Virus record (IMG/VR): IMGVR_UViG_3300017770_000085
Location: 1 to 31,185 of that record
Source: a virus
DNA: 31,185 nt
Reading direction: 5' to 3' (one strand)
The notes under the pieces are model-generated. The model saw nothing but the letters and a program-made list of their open reading frames with translations, searched no databases and had not been told where the DNA came from. This document shows, piece after piece, positions 1-8,613 of this stretch. Each line of letters opens with the position of its first letter. Positions within the stretch are counted from its first letter, which is position 1. The position numbers and the translations under genes are program-made.

Positions 1-1
1 A

Positions 2-142
2 GGATCTTATTCAAAATTAGCAGCACAAAATGCAAATAATGCTTATAGCCAAGGTAATTCTTCTTTGTCAAATACAAATATGACGTATAACAAAAAAAGA
101 AATGAAGTTTCTTTAGCTAGTGCTTATAAAGTAAACTTATAA
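2..142 (+). CDS. 3' end of an unknown gene (partial)
   Basis: An open frame enters from the left edge and stops with TAA at 140-142, sharing one base with the ATG of the holin-like gene (TAATG). The 46 visible residues are rich in Asn, Ser, Tyr and Ala (for example NANNAYSQGNSSLSNTN) and end in KVNL. The overlap suggests translational coupling and the same transcript. Low-complexity Asn/Ser-rich tails are common at the ends of phage virion proteins, but nothing here identifies the function. Confidence 0.6.
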   Translation, partial: GSYSKLAAQNANNAYSQGNSSLSNTNMTYNKKRNEVSLASAYKVNL

Positions 143-528
143 TGAAAAAATTACTCAGTTTAATAACTGGGGGTCTTATAAAAGACATCGGTGGCGTAAT
201 AGATAGTTTAACAACTACCGACGAAGAAAGATTAGAAGCTAAACAAAAATTGCAAGAGCTTTTAGAGAAAGCGGATCAGGACGCTCAAGGTCAAATTACA
301 GAGCGCTGGAAGTTAGATATGCAATCAGATTCTTTTCTTTCTAAAAACATTAGGCCTTTAGTTTTAATTTATTTAACAGTTATATTTACCGTTCTATCAT
401 TTTTTGACGGTAATATAGGCGGTTTTCAGGTAGACGAAGCATATATACCTATATTTCAATCATTGCTTATTACAGTGTATGGGGCGTATTTTGTAGGTCG
501 TACTTGGGAAAAATCTAAAAAACAATAA
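142..528 (+). CDS. Holin-like membrane protein (GTA_holin_3TM-like)
   Basis: The 128-aa protein probably forms lesions in the inner membrane at the end of infection. Residues 1-20 form a Gly/Leu/Ile amphipathic stretch. Residues 26-60 are a charged helix ending in ERWKLDMQSDS. Two hydrophobic segments follow at about 70-88 (IRPLVLIYLTVIFTVLSFF) and 101-119 (YIPIFQSLLITVYGAYFVG), and the tail WEKSKKQ is basic. The pattern 'helix - W...SDS.....IRP - TM - TM - basic tail' matches the family described as holin of three TMs for gene-transfer release (PF11351); only two clear membrane helices are visible plus the N-terminal hydrophobic patch. The start overlaps the upstream stop by one base. No endolysin lies in the window, so the lysis partner is outside it. 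Family assignment is from pattern recognition. Confidence 0.72.
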   Translation: MKKLLSLITGGLIKDIGGVIDSLTTTDEERLEAKQKLQELLEKADQDAQGQITERWKLDMQSDSFLSKNIRPLVLIYLTVIFTVLSFFDGNIGGFQVDEAYIPIFQSLLITVYGAYFVGRTWEKSKKQ

Positions 529-531
529 TAC

Positions 532-1209
532 ATGGCTAGAATTAGTACCTATTCTAAAGATCTGATCATAACTAGACAAGATAAAGTTATTGGTTCAGAT
601 GCCACTGGTTCAGTAACCAAGAATTATACTTTAGAAGGTATTGGTAAATTCTTAAGCGAGAATGGTCTTATAACAATAGGAGGCCAATCAATGTATCAAT
701 ATGCTTTGATTAGAGGCGAGAAAAAATTTACTAATCAGTCTGGTTCAAATAATTTTGCAAACTTAACTTCTTTAGAATTTAGCGAGGTTGATGGAGCAGA
801 ACATAATATAGAAGACTTTATACTAGAATACGCAGGTGCTAGAATTGTTTTAATGCAAAATGACGATAAAAACAATTATGGTATATATCAAGTAACAGAT
901 GTGGCTGAAGATTCTAGTAATTTAAACTTTTATGACTTTACGTTGAAGCATGTTTCTAGTAATGGCAGTTTAATATTAGATAAATATTATGCTTTATCAT
1001 TTTTAGGACAAGGCGATAAGCATGCTGAAATAGAAGTTGCAACCCCCTCAACAGAATGGGTTTTGCAGCATAATCTAAATAAATTTCCTTCTGTTACTGT
1101 GGTATTATCTACAGGTCAAAAGGGATATGGAAATGTAACATATCAAAACAATAATCGATTAACCGTGCATTTTACCGCAGCAGAATCCGGTAAAGCATAT
1201 ATGAATTAA
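532..1209 (+). CDS. Tail fibre/receptor-binding protein, short
   Basis: This 225-aa protein opens the fibre block, three bases after the holin-like gene. Residues 1-45 look like an attachment region (YSKDLIITRQDKVIGSDATG). The middle is beta-rich without a recognisable enzyme motif. Residues about 174-225 form a module common at the ends of phage fibre proteins: a Trp and His-Asn-Leu (EWVLQHNLNKFPSV), a Gly turn, a Tyr-rich strand (NVTYQNNNRLTVHF), and a final SGKAYMN. In other phages this module is thought to be a small beta-sandwich tip for assembly or ligand contact. There is no signal peptide, as expected for a virion protein assembled in the cytoplasm. The role is inferred from module and neighbours; the ligand is unknown. 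Confidence 0.65.
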   Translation: MARISTYSKDLIITRQDKVIGSDATGSVTKNYTLEGIGKFLSENGLITIGGQSMYQYALIRGEKKFTNQSGSNNFANLTSLEFSEVDGAEHNIEDFILEYAGARIVLMQNDDKNNYGIYQVTDVAEDSSNLNFYDFTLKHVSSNGSLILDKYYALSFLGQGDKHAEIEVATPSTEWVLQHNLNKFPSVTVVLSTGQKGYGNVTYQNNNRLTVHFTAAESGKAYMN

Positions 1210-1214
1210 AAACT

Positions 1215-2879
1215 ATGGCAATACCGTTTCTACATAATATAGATTTAAGCGACAATCAAGCGCTACATATGAGGCTACATACTGGCTCTCAGTCTCCATT
1301 TGGCACAGGGGCAGGGCAAACCTATGATGTAGGCACTGGGCAAATTTGGTTTGACTCACAAAATAAGTATATAAAAATACATGATGGCACCCGATTTGTA
1401 AAGGCCCCGCGAGAAATTACTATAACTGCTGGGGAAACACCAACAAGCGTAACACTTGGGTCTTTTCAAAATTTAGAGCTAATTGAAAGCACCAATATCA
1501 CTTTCACACTCGGTGGTGACACTGCGGCCGCGACCAAAACATTAGCAATATCTTCAAAAGATACAACTTATACATTGCCAGTTACAGGCAGCGTAGCTCC
1601 TGCTGCAGGTACTTCAGGTGGTAGTACAAATATAACTTTAAGAGACTCAAACAATCCGGTAGTTGATGATTCTGTTCAAATTAGGGGTACCGCAAAGGAA
1701 ATAGATGTTACTGGAAATGACGCAAATGATACAATCGATATTAGTCTTCCTGATGATGTTACAATAAATGGTGATTTAACAATAGAAGGCGGTGAGTTAT
1801 TTTACCACGCTAATCATACTATAAAAAGCACTGATCCTGCAAATACAGCAGCTGGTAAAACATTAACTTTATCAGGTGGAGACGTTATTGCAGGCGGAAC
1901 TGTTAATTTAACAGGCGGTGATATTACTATCCAAGGCGGCGCTGGTAAAGGAACCGGCGAGGGTGGCGATATTTTGTTTAAAATAGCAAAAGCAGGTCAG
2001 GCATCTGGTACTACTGTAAATGCGCTTTCAACAGCACTTACGATATCTGGAAATGACGGAGACGCCACATTTGCAAATAATGTTGTAATTACAGGTGACT
2101 TAACAGTCAATGGGGATACCACCAACGTTAACGTTACAACAATGACTGTTGAAGATCCCGTAATAGAATTGGGTGGTACAGCAAATGGAGGTGTATTAAC
2201 AAGTAATGACAACTTAGATAAGGGTATTTCTTTTAACTGGTTTCAAGACGGATCCCCAGGTGCTGCTAAATTAGGATTTTTTGGTTATGATGAAGACACA
2301 GGTTATTTCACGTTTATACCAGACGCTACAAATAACAGCGAGGTATTTTCAGGAGCCAAAGGGGTTGCGGATTTAGGCGGTGTAAGAGTACCAGACAGTG
2401 GGCTTGTACTAGAAGGGACAGCTGTTGACTCTACCGCTGCAGAATTAAATAACCTCGATTCAGATGTAGCAGCAGCCACAAACTTTAATGATAGCTTAGA
2501 AGACGCTGATGCAATTATAATCGGTGACAATAGCGACTCTAACAATACTAAAAAAGTTCCACTTTCTAAAATAGCCGAATATGTAGACCAAGCTGAAAGA
2601 AAGTCTTTAAAAATTGTTGGCGATGGCAGCACTACAACTTTCCATGTAGAGCACAGCTTTGGCGCACATTTAGTTTCGGTACAGTTGCTAGATTACGGAA
2701 ATGACGGTTCGGGAGCCACGTACGATCAAGTTTATGCTGATGTAACTAAAGGAACTGTTCCATTGTCAGGTGGCACGTCTACTAATGCTAACGATTATGT
2801 AAATGTTACTTTTGCTACGGCCCCAGTAGCTACGCAGGATTATATAGCTTTAGTAAGTAAATTTCCAGCTTTATCATAA
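1215..2879 (+). CDS. Tail fibre protein with TVNG/T4-cyanophage-like module
   Basis: This 554-aa protein is Gly/Thr/Asn/Asp-rich and has almost no Cys, typical of beta-structured fibre shafts. The N-terminus (residues 1-70) carries the pattern GTGQIWFDSQNKYIKIHDGT, seen at the head of many marine phage fibre proteins. Residues about 293-385 contain GDLTVNGDTTNVNVTTMTVE followed by a 'NLDKGISFNWF...KLGFFGYDEDTGYFTFIPDA' type block, which I recognise from cyanophage and T4-like structural proteins. Residues about 466-554 form a C-terminal beta module beginning GDGSTTTFHVEHSFG and ending in ALVSKFPALS, similar in style to the end of the preceding gene. Two minus-strand open frames inside it are shadows. 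It probably forms part of the adhesion apparatus; the receptor is unknown. Confidence 0.7.
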   Translation: MAIPFLHNIDLSDNQALHMRLHTGSQSPFGTGAGQTYDVGTGQIWFDSQNKYIKIHDGTRFVKAPREITITAGETPTSVTLGSFQNLELIESTNITFTLGGDTAAATKTLAISSKDTTYTLPVTGSVAPAAGTSGGSTNITLRDSNNPVVDDSVQIRGTAKEIDVTGNDANDTIDISLPDDVTINGDLTIEGGELFYHANHTIKSTDPANTAAGKTLTLSGGDVIAGGTVNLTGGDITIQGGAGKGTGEGGDILFKIAKAGQASGTTVNALSTALTISGNDGDATFANNVVITGDLTVNGDTTNVNVTTMTVEDPVIELGGTANGGVLTSNDNLDKGISFNWFQDGSPGAAKLGFFGYDEDTGYFTFIPDATNNSEVFSGAKGVADLGGVRVPDSGLVLEGTAVDSTAAELNNLDSDVAAATNFNDSLEDADAIIIGDNSDSNNTKKVPLSKIAEYVDQAERKSLKIVGDGSTTTFHVEHSFGAHLVSVQLLDYGNDGSGATYDQVYADVTKGTVPLSGGTSTNANDYVNVTFATAPVATQDYIALVSKFPALS

Positions 2880-2897
2880 TAATTAATTAAATAAAAT

Positions 2898-5294
2898 ATG
2901 CCAAAGTTTTTAAGCAACGTTGAGCATGATGCGGACATCATAGATATTAATGGCAATTCTGGAACTAGTGGGCAGGTATTATCATCACTAGGGCCAGGCA
3001 ATGGTGTTGATTGGATTGATCAAAGCGGCGGCACTTCTGGAGTGTTGTCTATTAATGTTAAAAATATATCAGGAGGAGCATTAACAGCAGGTACTGCAGT
3101 ATCTGTTGCTACTCCGTCTCCAAACCCACCACAAGGTGTTGTTGTAGAAGTTATAGCAGCTGACTATGATAACGTTGATGATATGCCAGCAATTGGTATA
3201 TTGAAACAAGATCTTAATGACGACGCAGAAGGCGAAGCGGTAATGATGGGGTCCGTTAGCAATATTAATACAAATAGTTTTAATATTAGTGATGAACTAT
3301 ATGTTGGTGCGAATGGAGCTTTAATAAATTCAAAACCAACCACAGCGGGTCAGTTGATACAAAAAATAGCGGTTGTTGTTAAAAAGTCTTCTTCGAATGG
3401 CGTTATAAAAGTACTTGGAGCAGGCAGATCTAACGACGTACCGCTTCCTTTGTATATAGACAATACTAATCAGCGTGTTGGTATAGGCGAACCAGACCCA
3501 GACTATAAACTACACGTAGATGGCCAAATATATTCTGAGTCGGGTAATTACCCCGTATATTATTTAAAACGTAACACAAGTGCTACAGGGGGCTCTTTTA
3601 GCACATTAACAGGAATAGCTTCTGCTTTTAAACTGGAAACAGATTCTTCAGGCACAATAACGGATGGCTTTGGAGGTGGTATAGTATTTTCCATAGGTGA
3701 TACAAGCCCTAATACAGCCGCTAGGATTTACGCTAGACGAGACGGAGGCGATCAAACAGGGGCTTTGCAATTTTGGGGAGGAGTTGATGGCAATACTCTT
3801 TTTACTACAATGAGAGCCAGTGGTAATGTGGGTATTGGAACCGGATCCCCAGCTGAAAAACTTGTTGTAAGTGAAACTAGATCAGGTACTGGTGCGTCCG
3901 CGCAAACTAAATATACTTTAGTTTCAAGATCTACAATATCTTCGGGAACACCAGGAACAGGCGGTATAAAAGTTGTTTATGACGATGGAACAAACGAACA
4001 CGGATTTGGTTTAGTTTCTGGAAGTTCTTCGGCTGATTTCCTTACTACAGGGCCAATGCAATTCTATACTAATTCTGATTTAAACACCCACTCCGCTACA
4101 GGGTACGCTATGATGATTGACACAAATCAGAATGTATTAATAGGGTATACTCAAAGTACAGCATCGAAGCTATTTGTAGATAGCGGCTCTAGTACAGCGT
4201 TGAGCTTAAAAAGTAGCTCTCCTAAAATAGAGCTCATAAATGACAACACAACTACTCAGTCATTCACAACAATTTTAGCTACTGCTGGCGGAGGAGGCAC
4301 GTCGCCGCCGAAAGGGCAAATACAATGGAGAGGTCCTTCAGCTTCCAGTAGTCAAGGGTTATATTTATCAACATACAGCACAAGCTCTCCATACTCGACC
4401 TCTGAAATATATTTGCCAGTAGCAAATACTAATGGTAATTTTCATATTAAACTTAATAACCTTAATGTTTTAGAAATAGTTCCTTCTACGCAGTATGTTG
4501 GTATTGGAACAAGCAGCCCGTCCTCTAAACTTGAAATAGTAGATGATTTATCAGCGGCTTCTACTGTAGAATATCCTTTAACGCTTTCTGTAAAAGATGA
4601 TAATAATAGCATTGACCAACAAGGAGGCGAAGGCGTAGGTATTAAATTTAAAATAGCAGACAATGCTACTACTGATCCTGGGAATAGTTTTGTAGGCGCT
4701 GGTATTGCAGCTGTTAGAGAAGTTATCACAGATACAGACTCATCTACCGGATTAGCGTTTTATGTTAGCCAAAATGATGAAACTTTAGATGAGGTAGTTA
4801 GAATAGATCACGATGGAAACCTTGACGTAACAGGAAATCTTGACGTAACAGGAAATATAGAGCACAGCGGGCTTACAATGACTTCTGGCACGGATATTGA
4901 CCAGCTCAAAACAGTTAATATGACTTTCCAATTAACAGCTGATACGTGGACAGACACTGGAATTAATTATACTGATTTATCTACAGGAACTTATGCTGTG
5001 CAAGTATATGTAGATGACCATACTGTAAACGGTCAACATTACGATGAGTACTATTCTGGAATGATGTCTTGGATAGGGAATTCAACTACTAATAGTACGG
5101 AAGTAGATGAAATACCACTACACAGAGCCGGTCATGCGCCCAACTCCGGGGATATACAGCTTAGAACCGAAAGGCATAGTGTTTCTGCAGGGGTTCATTT
5201 AATGCTACAAGTGAAACACAGTAGGACTTATACCTCGGCTCTTAATAATACAGACGGCAGACGCATGACATTTAAATTTAGAAGATTAATATAA
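2898..5294 (+). CDS. Long tail fibre protein with GIGT-type repeats
   Basis: This 798-aa protein is a probable trimeric fibre. The N-terminal region has the pattern GTSGQVLSSLGPGNGVDWID (residues about 22-41), then a compact domain (about 50-185) with alternating Val/Ala strands. Repeats of the form 'VGIG(T)xxPxxKLxV' occur near residues 192, 308 and 531, with a degenerate copy (LIGYTQSTASKLFVD) near 413. This signature is frequent in phage fibres and large bacterial surface proteins. An exact 18-base tandem repeat encodes LDVTGN twice at residues 642-653. The last ~130 residues change character, with more Tyr, His and Trp (QHYDEYYSGMMSWIG) and a basic end MTFKFRRLI, and probably form the receptor-contacting tip. 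No peptidase S74 chaperone is recognisable at the end. The next gene's ATG follows one base after the stop. Confidence 0.75.
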   Translation: MPKFLSNVEHDADIIDINGNSGTSGQVLSSLGPGNGVDWIDQSGGTSGVLSINVKNISGGALTAGTAVSVATPSPNPPQGVVVEVIAADYDNVDDMPAIGILKQDLNDDAEGEAVMMGSVSNINTNSFNISDELYVGANGALINSKPTTAGQLIQKIAVVVKKSSSNGVIKVLGAGRSNDVPLPLYIDNTNQRVGIGEPDPDYKLHVDGQIYSESGNYPVYYLKRNTSATGGSFSTLTGIASAFKLETDSSGTITDGFGGGIVFSIGDTSPNTAARIYARRDGGDQTGALQFWGGVDGNTLFTTMRASGNVGIGTGSPAEKLVVSETRSGTGASAQTKYTLVSRSTISSGTPGTGGIKVVYDDGTNEHGFGLVSGSSSADFLTTGPMQFYTNSDLNTHSATGYAMMIDTNQNVLIGYTQSTASKLFVDSGSSTALSLKSSSPKIELINDNTTTQSFTTILATAGGGGTSPPKGQIQWRGPSASSSQGLYLSTYSTSSPYSTSEIYLPVANTNGNFHIKLNNLNVLEIVPSTQYVGIGTSSPSSKLEIVDDLSAASTVEYPLTLSVKDDNNSIDQQGGEGVGIKFKIADNATTDPGNSFVGAGIAAVREVITDTDSSTGLAFYVSQNDETLDEVVRIDHDGNLDVTGNLDVTGNIEHSGLTMTSGTDIDQLKTVNMTFQLTADTWTDTGINYTDLSTGTYAVQVYVDDHTVNGQHYDEYYSGMMSWIGNSTTNSTEVDEIPLHRAGHAPNSGDIQLRTERHSVSAGVHLMLQVKHSRTYTSALNNTDGRRMTFKFRRLI
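4821..4856 (+). repeat. Perfect 18-bp tandem duplication inside fibre gene
   Basis: Two identical adjacent copies of cttgacgtaacaggaaat lie in frame and encode LDVTGN twice. The flanking codons (ggaaac before, and ata after) let the pattern GN-LDVTGN-LDVTGN-I run on, so the unit fits the beta-strand periodicity of a fibre shaft. Exact identity at DNA level suggests a recent duplication or slippage. Confidence 0.9.
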
Positions 5295-5295
5295 T

Positions 5296-7329
5296 ATGGC
5301 AATAAAATTTGACAATATAGAGGCTATTAACCTGAAGAACCATGCAGGTACGAATGTATTAACTTTAAATTCAAGTAATACAAATGCTTTGTTTGCCGGC
5401 AATGTGGGCATAGGGATGACAAGTGCACCTGCAGGTAAACTAGAAATAAACGGCGGAACGGGAGTAGCTACGTCGGGAGGTACATTAATAGTAAGGCAAG
5501 ACGGTGACACTTCAAACGACGGTATTGCTTTAACCAGTTCAAATGCTATCTCGCATAGAATGTTCAAAAACGCTGGTGGTGCTTTTTTAATGGGACCGTC
5601 AACCGATTCGGATGCGTTTGCTTTAGATTTAAACGGCAACGTCGGAATCGGAACCGGTGCAAATGTTGACGAAAAACTTCATATTCAAGGAAGTGTTGAC
5701 AATGATGATATTGCGCTAAAAATAGAAAATAATTTTGATAACAATAGTTCAGCAAACCCGCCAAGTGCGGCGGTTCTTTTTCAAACTGCGTCAAATAATG
5801 GTCATATTCGGGTTTTTGGTGCGCCGGCTGACACTGCGGCAAATCACAGAATGGATGTTGGGTCAACTGCAGGTAGCAGCTATTTAACTTTTTCACCAAG
5901 TGGTACAGAAAAAATGCGAATTGCTGCTAACGGGTATGTTGGTATTGGAACGGAGGATCCATTAACAAACCTCCATGTATCTTCCGGCACCTCAGGGAAC
6001 GCTACGGTTATTATAGAAGCAGATACTGATAATAACCAAGAAAATGATTTACCACGCCTGTGGTTTAAAGCAGACGGAGGCATAACAGAAGGTGCGATTC
6101 AATTAAGCGATAATCAGCTTGATATAATAAGTAATTGTAATTTTGCTAGCGGTATAGTATTTAAAACAGGCAATACTAATAATACAGGCGACACTGACCC
6201 AGCCACAGGAGCTGTTCAAAGAATGATAATTACAAACGACGGTAATGTTGAAATAGGTGATAAAAATTATTCTTATGGAGGGGACAATTACCATATAGGT
6301 TTAAAAAGCACAATAAGTAGTCAAGATAAAACCGCTTATATTAGTAATATTCAGGGTAGTGTGGTTATAAGCGCTGGGGGTTATTATTACGGCTCAAATT
6401 TAAGGCAATTAAATAGTTCCAATACAACCTACGGAGGAATAGTACTAACCGAAGCTGGTGATTTTAGAATAGAGTCGCTTTCAGGCGGAACAGCGGGTAA
6501 TACGGCTGGCACTAGCAATAAATTTATAGTAGCTAGTAATGGTGCTACTACTACCTACGGAAATTATATAAGAAGTCAACACGACGGCAACCACTATGCT
6601 CAAATAGAAAACAACAGCTCGGGCGGTGTGCTAAAGGCTGTAAGCGGCGGAACAACAAGCGTTATGTTTAGGTCATACGGGGACTCTTATATAACAAATG
6701 ATCTTGGGATTGGGGTGACTGGCCCAAGCCAAAAACTTCATGTAAATGGTAATGTTACAGCTGACAGATATTATGGAAACGGAAGTACAACTTATTATGT
6801 AGACCCAAATAATACTACGCAATCAGCATATTTTGCAGGTGATATAAGAATAACAGATTCAAGTTACGCAACAATTAAACTTGATTCAACAAATACATAT
6901 CCCGGCGCAAAAATTATAGCAACAAAAAATGGTTCAGAATCACCACCTTACGGGTCAATTGATTGGCAAGAAAACCCGGGTTTTGCGGGATCAAAATGGT
7001 CTCAGCGCTTAAGTTATTCGCCTTACACAGAATCATTAATTCAATTGCCATCATCAAGTAGTTACGATTTTTATATTAAGGTTTTAGGTAGTCATAGAAT
7101 GACTATTGATTCAAGTACTGGCGATGTCGGAATAGCGACCACGATCCCGCGCGCTAAATTAGACGTTAATGGTGGCATTAGAATGGCTGATGATACTTCG
7201 GCTGCAGCAAGTACAAACGTCGGAACATTAAGATATAGGACATCTGGAAATAATAGCTACGTAGATATGTGCATGCAAACAGGGGCATCTACATATGAGT
7301 GGGTTAATATAGTACAAAATAGTTGGTAG
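5296..7329 (+). CDS. Long tail fibre protein with five GIGT-type repeats and cap module
   Basis: The 677-aa product is a second fibre of the same general design as its upstream neighbour. GIG repeats occur near residues 34 (GNVGIGMTSAPAGKLEI), 113 (GNVGIGTGANVDEKLHI), 211 (GYVGIGTEDPLTNLHV), 469 (LGIGVTGPSQKLHV) and 607 (GDVGIATTIPRAKLDV). A YYGNGSTTYYVDPNNTTQSA segment near residue 490 resembles linker elements in other fibres. The last ~45 residues, with VGTLRYRTSGNNSYVDMCMQ and EWVNIV, form a cap I recognise from the C-termini of marine phage fibre proteins. No S74 peptidase is visible. The gene starts one base after the previous stop and ends one base before the next ATG, so the set is probably co-translated. 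Receptor specificity cannot be read from the sequence. Confidence 0.75.
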   Translation: MAIKFDNIEAINLKNHAGTNVLTLNSSNTNALFAGNVGIGMTSAPAGKLEINGGTGVATSGGTLIVRQDGDTSNDGIALTSSNAISHRMFKNAGGAFLMGPSTDSDAFALDLNGNVGIGTGANVDEKLHIQGSVDNDDIALKIENNFDNNSSANPPSAAVLFQTASNNGHIRVFGAPADTAANHRMDVGSTAGSSYLTFSPSGTEKMRIAANGYVGIGTEDPLTNLHVSSGTSGNATVIIEADTDNNQENDLPRLWFKADGGITEGAIQLSDNQLDIISNCNFASGIVFKTGNTNNTGDTDPATGAVQRMIITNDGNVEIGDKNYSYGGDNYHIGLKSTISSQDKTAYISNIQGSVVISAGGYYYGSNLRQLNSSNTTYGGIVLTEAGDFRIESLSGGTAGNTAGTSNKFIVASNGATTTYGNYIRSQHDGNHYAQIENNSSGGVLKAVSGGTTSVMFRSYGDSYITNDLGIGVTGPSQKLHVNGNVTADRYYGNGSTTYYVDPNNTTQSAYFAGDIRITDSSYATIKLDSTNTYPGAKIIATKNGSESPPYGSIDWQENPGFAGSKWSQRLSYSPYTESLIQLPSSSSYDFYIKVLGSHRMTIDSSTGDVGIATTIPRAKLDVNGGIRMADDTSAAASTNVGTLRYRTSGNNSYVDMCMQTGASTYEWVNIVQNSW

Positions 7330-7330
7330 T

Positions 7331-7759
7331 ATGGCAAAAATAATAACAGCAGATAATTTTTCAGGACAGTTTATGCTTATAAATTGGAGAGGATATCACA
7401 GTACCACGTCTATTAGAACTCTTTATAGTACAGGCATGACAAGTGCTATGCCATATGCTTACGGGACTGTAGGACCCCCGTTCAAGGGTTGCGTAAGTAA
7501 AGTTAGTATAATAAATAATCCATATAGCTCTTACACCTCTGGTCCAACAGGAAATTCTGCTACTTTGCAGGTTTACAAAAATGGAACTTTATTTCAATCA
7601 GTAACTTCTTCTTACGGTAATAACGCAGGTGAAGTTGTTAATTTTGATTTTGGCACAACAGCTACATTCAACGCTAACGATAGAATGCAGTTTAGATTTG
7701 AAGCTAATGGCTTGTGGCGATATGTAAATATGAATATATTGTTAAAAGAATTAATATAA
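7331..7759 (+). CDS. Small beta-rich protein of the fibre block
   Basis: This 142-aa protein has alternating hydrophobic strands, many Tyr/Ser/Thr/Gly residues and two Trp, with no signal peptide and no membrane segment. The pattern (ATLQVYKNGTLFQSV, a Gly/Asn turn, NFDFGTTATFNANDRMQFRF, then a strand ending in LLKELI) resembles a jelly-roll or beta-sandwich of the kind found at fibre tips. It begins one base after the preceding fibre gene ends. It may be a separate tip or accessory adhesin for that fibre, or an assembly factor. I do not recognise a named family. Confidence 0.55.
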   Translation: MAKIITADNFSGQFMLINWRGYHSTTSIRTLYSTGMTSAMPYAYGTVGPPFKGCVSKVSIINNPYSSYTSGPTGNSATLQVYKNGTLFQSVTSSYGNNAGEVVNFDFGTTATFNANDRMQFRFEANGLWRYVNMNILLKELI

Positions 7760-7766
7760 ATATAAA

Positions 7767-8102
7767 ATGGCAAACACATATAATTGGACAATAAATAAAC
7801 TTGATGTGCGTCCAACTCAAGATTCTCTTTCAGACGTGGTGTATAATATACATTGGACTTACACTGCAACATCAGACAAAACAGATCCTGACGGTAATGC
7901 TTACACTGCAGAAGCTATTGGAACATCTATTGTTGGTGAGCCAGATCCTGAAAGTTTTACAGATTTTGATAATTTAACAAAATCACAAGTTGAAGAGTGG
8001 CTGACTGCAGATGGCAGTTTATCAAACATAGGAGACTACGTAGACTCTATAATTGAAGATAAAATAGCGCCTACAAGTGAGGCTAAAAATGTACCTTGGT
8101 AA
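7767..8102 (+). CDS. DUF7936-like small virion protein
   Basis: The 111-aa protein opens with MANTYNWTINKLDVRPTQD followed by VVYNIHWTYTATSD, a pattern I recognise from a widespread small phage family (DUF7936) often found beside tail genes in marine phages. The second half includes DFDNLTKSQVEEWL, a helix with the 'LTeeqVieWv' look of that family, and the end (SEAKNVPW) carries the typical terminal Pro-Trp. The molecular role is unknown; the position after the fibre genes suggests a virion or assembly function. The 63-base gap that follows is the longest gap before the packaging genes and shows no hairpin terminator. Confidence 0.68.
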   Translation: MANTYNWTINKLDVRPTQDSLSDVVYNIHWTYTATSDKTDPDGNAYTAEAIGTSIVGEPDPESFTDFDNLTKSQVEEWLTADGSLSNIGDYVDSIIEDKIAPTSEAKNVPW

Positions 8103-8165
8103 AAACTAAACAAAACAAGTAATTATTTAACGTATAGATAATCAGTTTAATTAAATATAATTATT

Positions 8166-8417
8166 ATGCCAAAAATTAAAGATGAGCAGCTTGAAAAGTT
8201 GCAAGAAAAAGTAAATCAATTAAATCAAATCCAATTGCAAATAGGTAGTATTGAAACGCAAAAGCACGGCTTATTGCATCAATCTTCTGAATTACAAGAC
8301 GGGTTAAAAGAGTTCCAACTAGAATTAGAAAAAGAATATGGTACAATTACCATAAATCTAGCTGATGGAACTTACGAAGAAATAACCGAAGAAGATGAAT
8401 CTGATAAGGAAGATTAG
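8166..8417 (+). CDS. Small coiled-coil protein
   Basis: This 83-aa protein is predicted to be mostly helical: residues 1-58 show heptad-like Leu/Ile spacing with many Gln, Glu and Lys (LEKLQEKVNQLNQIQLQIGS). The C-terminus is acidic (EEITEEDESDKED) and preceded by a short NLADGTYEEI strand. Similar short prefoldin-like proteins occur next to packaging genes in marine flavobacterial phages, to my recollection. The start at 8166 follows an A/T-rich leader with no Shine-Dalgarno sequence. The function is unknown; an oligomerising adaptor is plausible but unproven. Confidence 0.6.
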   Translation: MPKIKDEQLEKLQEKVNQLNQIQLQIGSIETQKHGLLHQSSELQDGLKEFQLELEKEYGTITINLADGTYEEITEEDESDKED

Positions 8418-8445
8418 TATCGGCAGAGACTATAAAAACGAAGCT

Positions 8446-8613
8446 ATGCATTACTCCGTAGGTCAAGAGGTCTACGGAGGGCATACTATTTGCGATATAG
8501 TTGAAGCTGACGATAAATATAGTATTTATATTAAAAAACATAACGACGTACTGCCTTGGAAAGATTTTAATAAAAACATGGCAGTAGCAGTAGAATACAA
8601 CCTAGAATATTAA
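8446..8613 (+). CDS. Small conserved-looking hypothetical protein
   Basis: The 55-aa product begins MHYSVGQEVYGGHTICDIVE, continues through a short strand (YSIYIKKHND), then WKDFNKNM and ends VEYNLEY. The 'VGQ.VYGG.TI.DIV' start reads as a compact SH3/KOW-like beta fold. The frame also has an ATG at 8395 inside the upstream gene, which would add 17 residues (MNLIRKISIGRDYKNEA). I prefer 8446 because the protein fold appears to start there and the longer form overlaps the upstream gene by 23 bases. The stop shares one base with the next ATG (TAATG at 8612-8615), suggesting coupling. No function can be given. Confidence 0.55.
   Translation: MHYSVGQEVYGGHTICDIVEADDKYSIYIKKHNDVLPWKDFNKNMAVAVEYNLEY

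Noticed and set aside
532-8102. Diversity-generating retroelement acting on the fibre genes
   Set aside because: No reverse transcriptase, template repeat or C-type-lectin-like variable tail is visible in the window.
8103-8165. Gap before the packaging genes as a promoter or terminator site
   Set aside because: It is 63 bases of A/T-rich sequence with no hairpin, no TTTG-type element and no convincing sigma70 pair; nothing can be supported.
8395-8445. Upstream ATG extending the 55-aa protein by 17 residues
   Set aside because: It lies within the preceding gene and adds a stretch with no fold resemblance; ATG 8446 gives a more natural start, though the longer form cannot be excluded.
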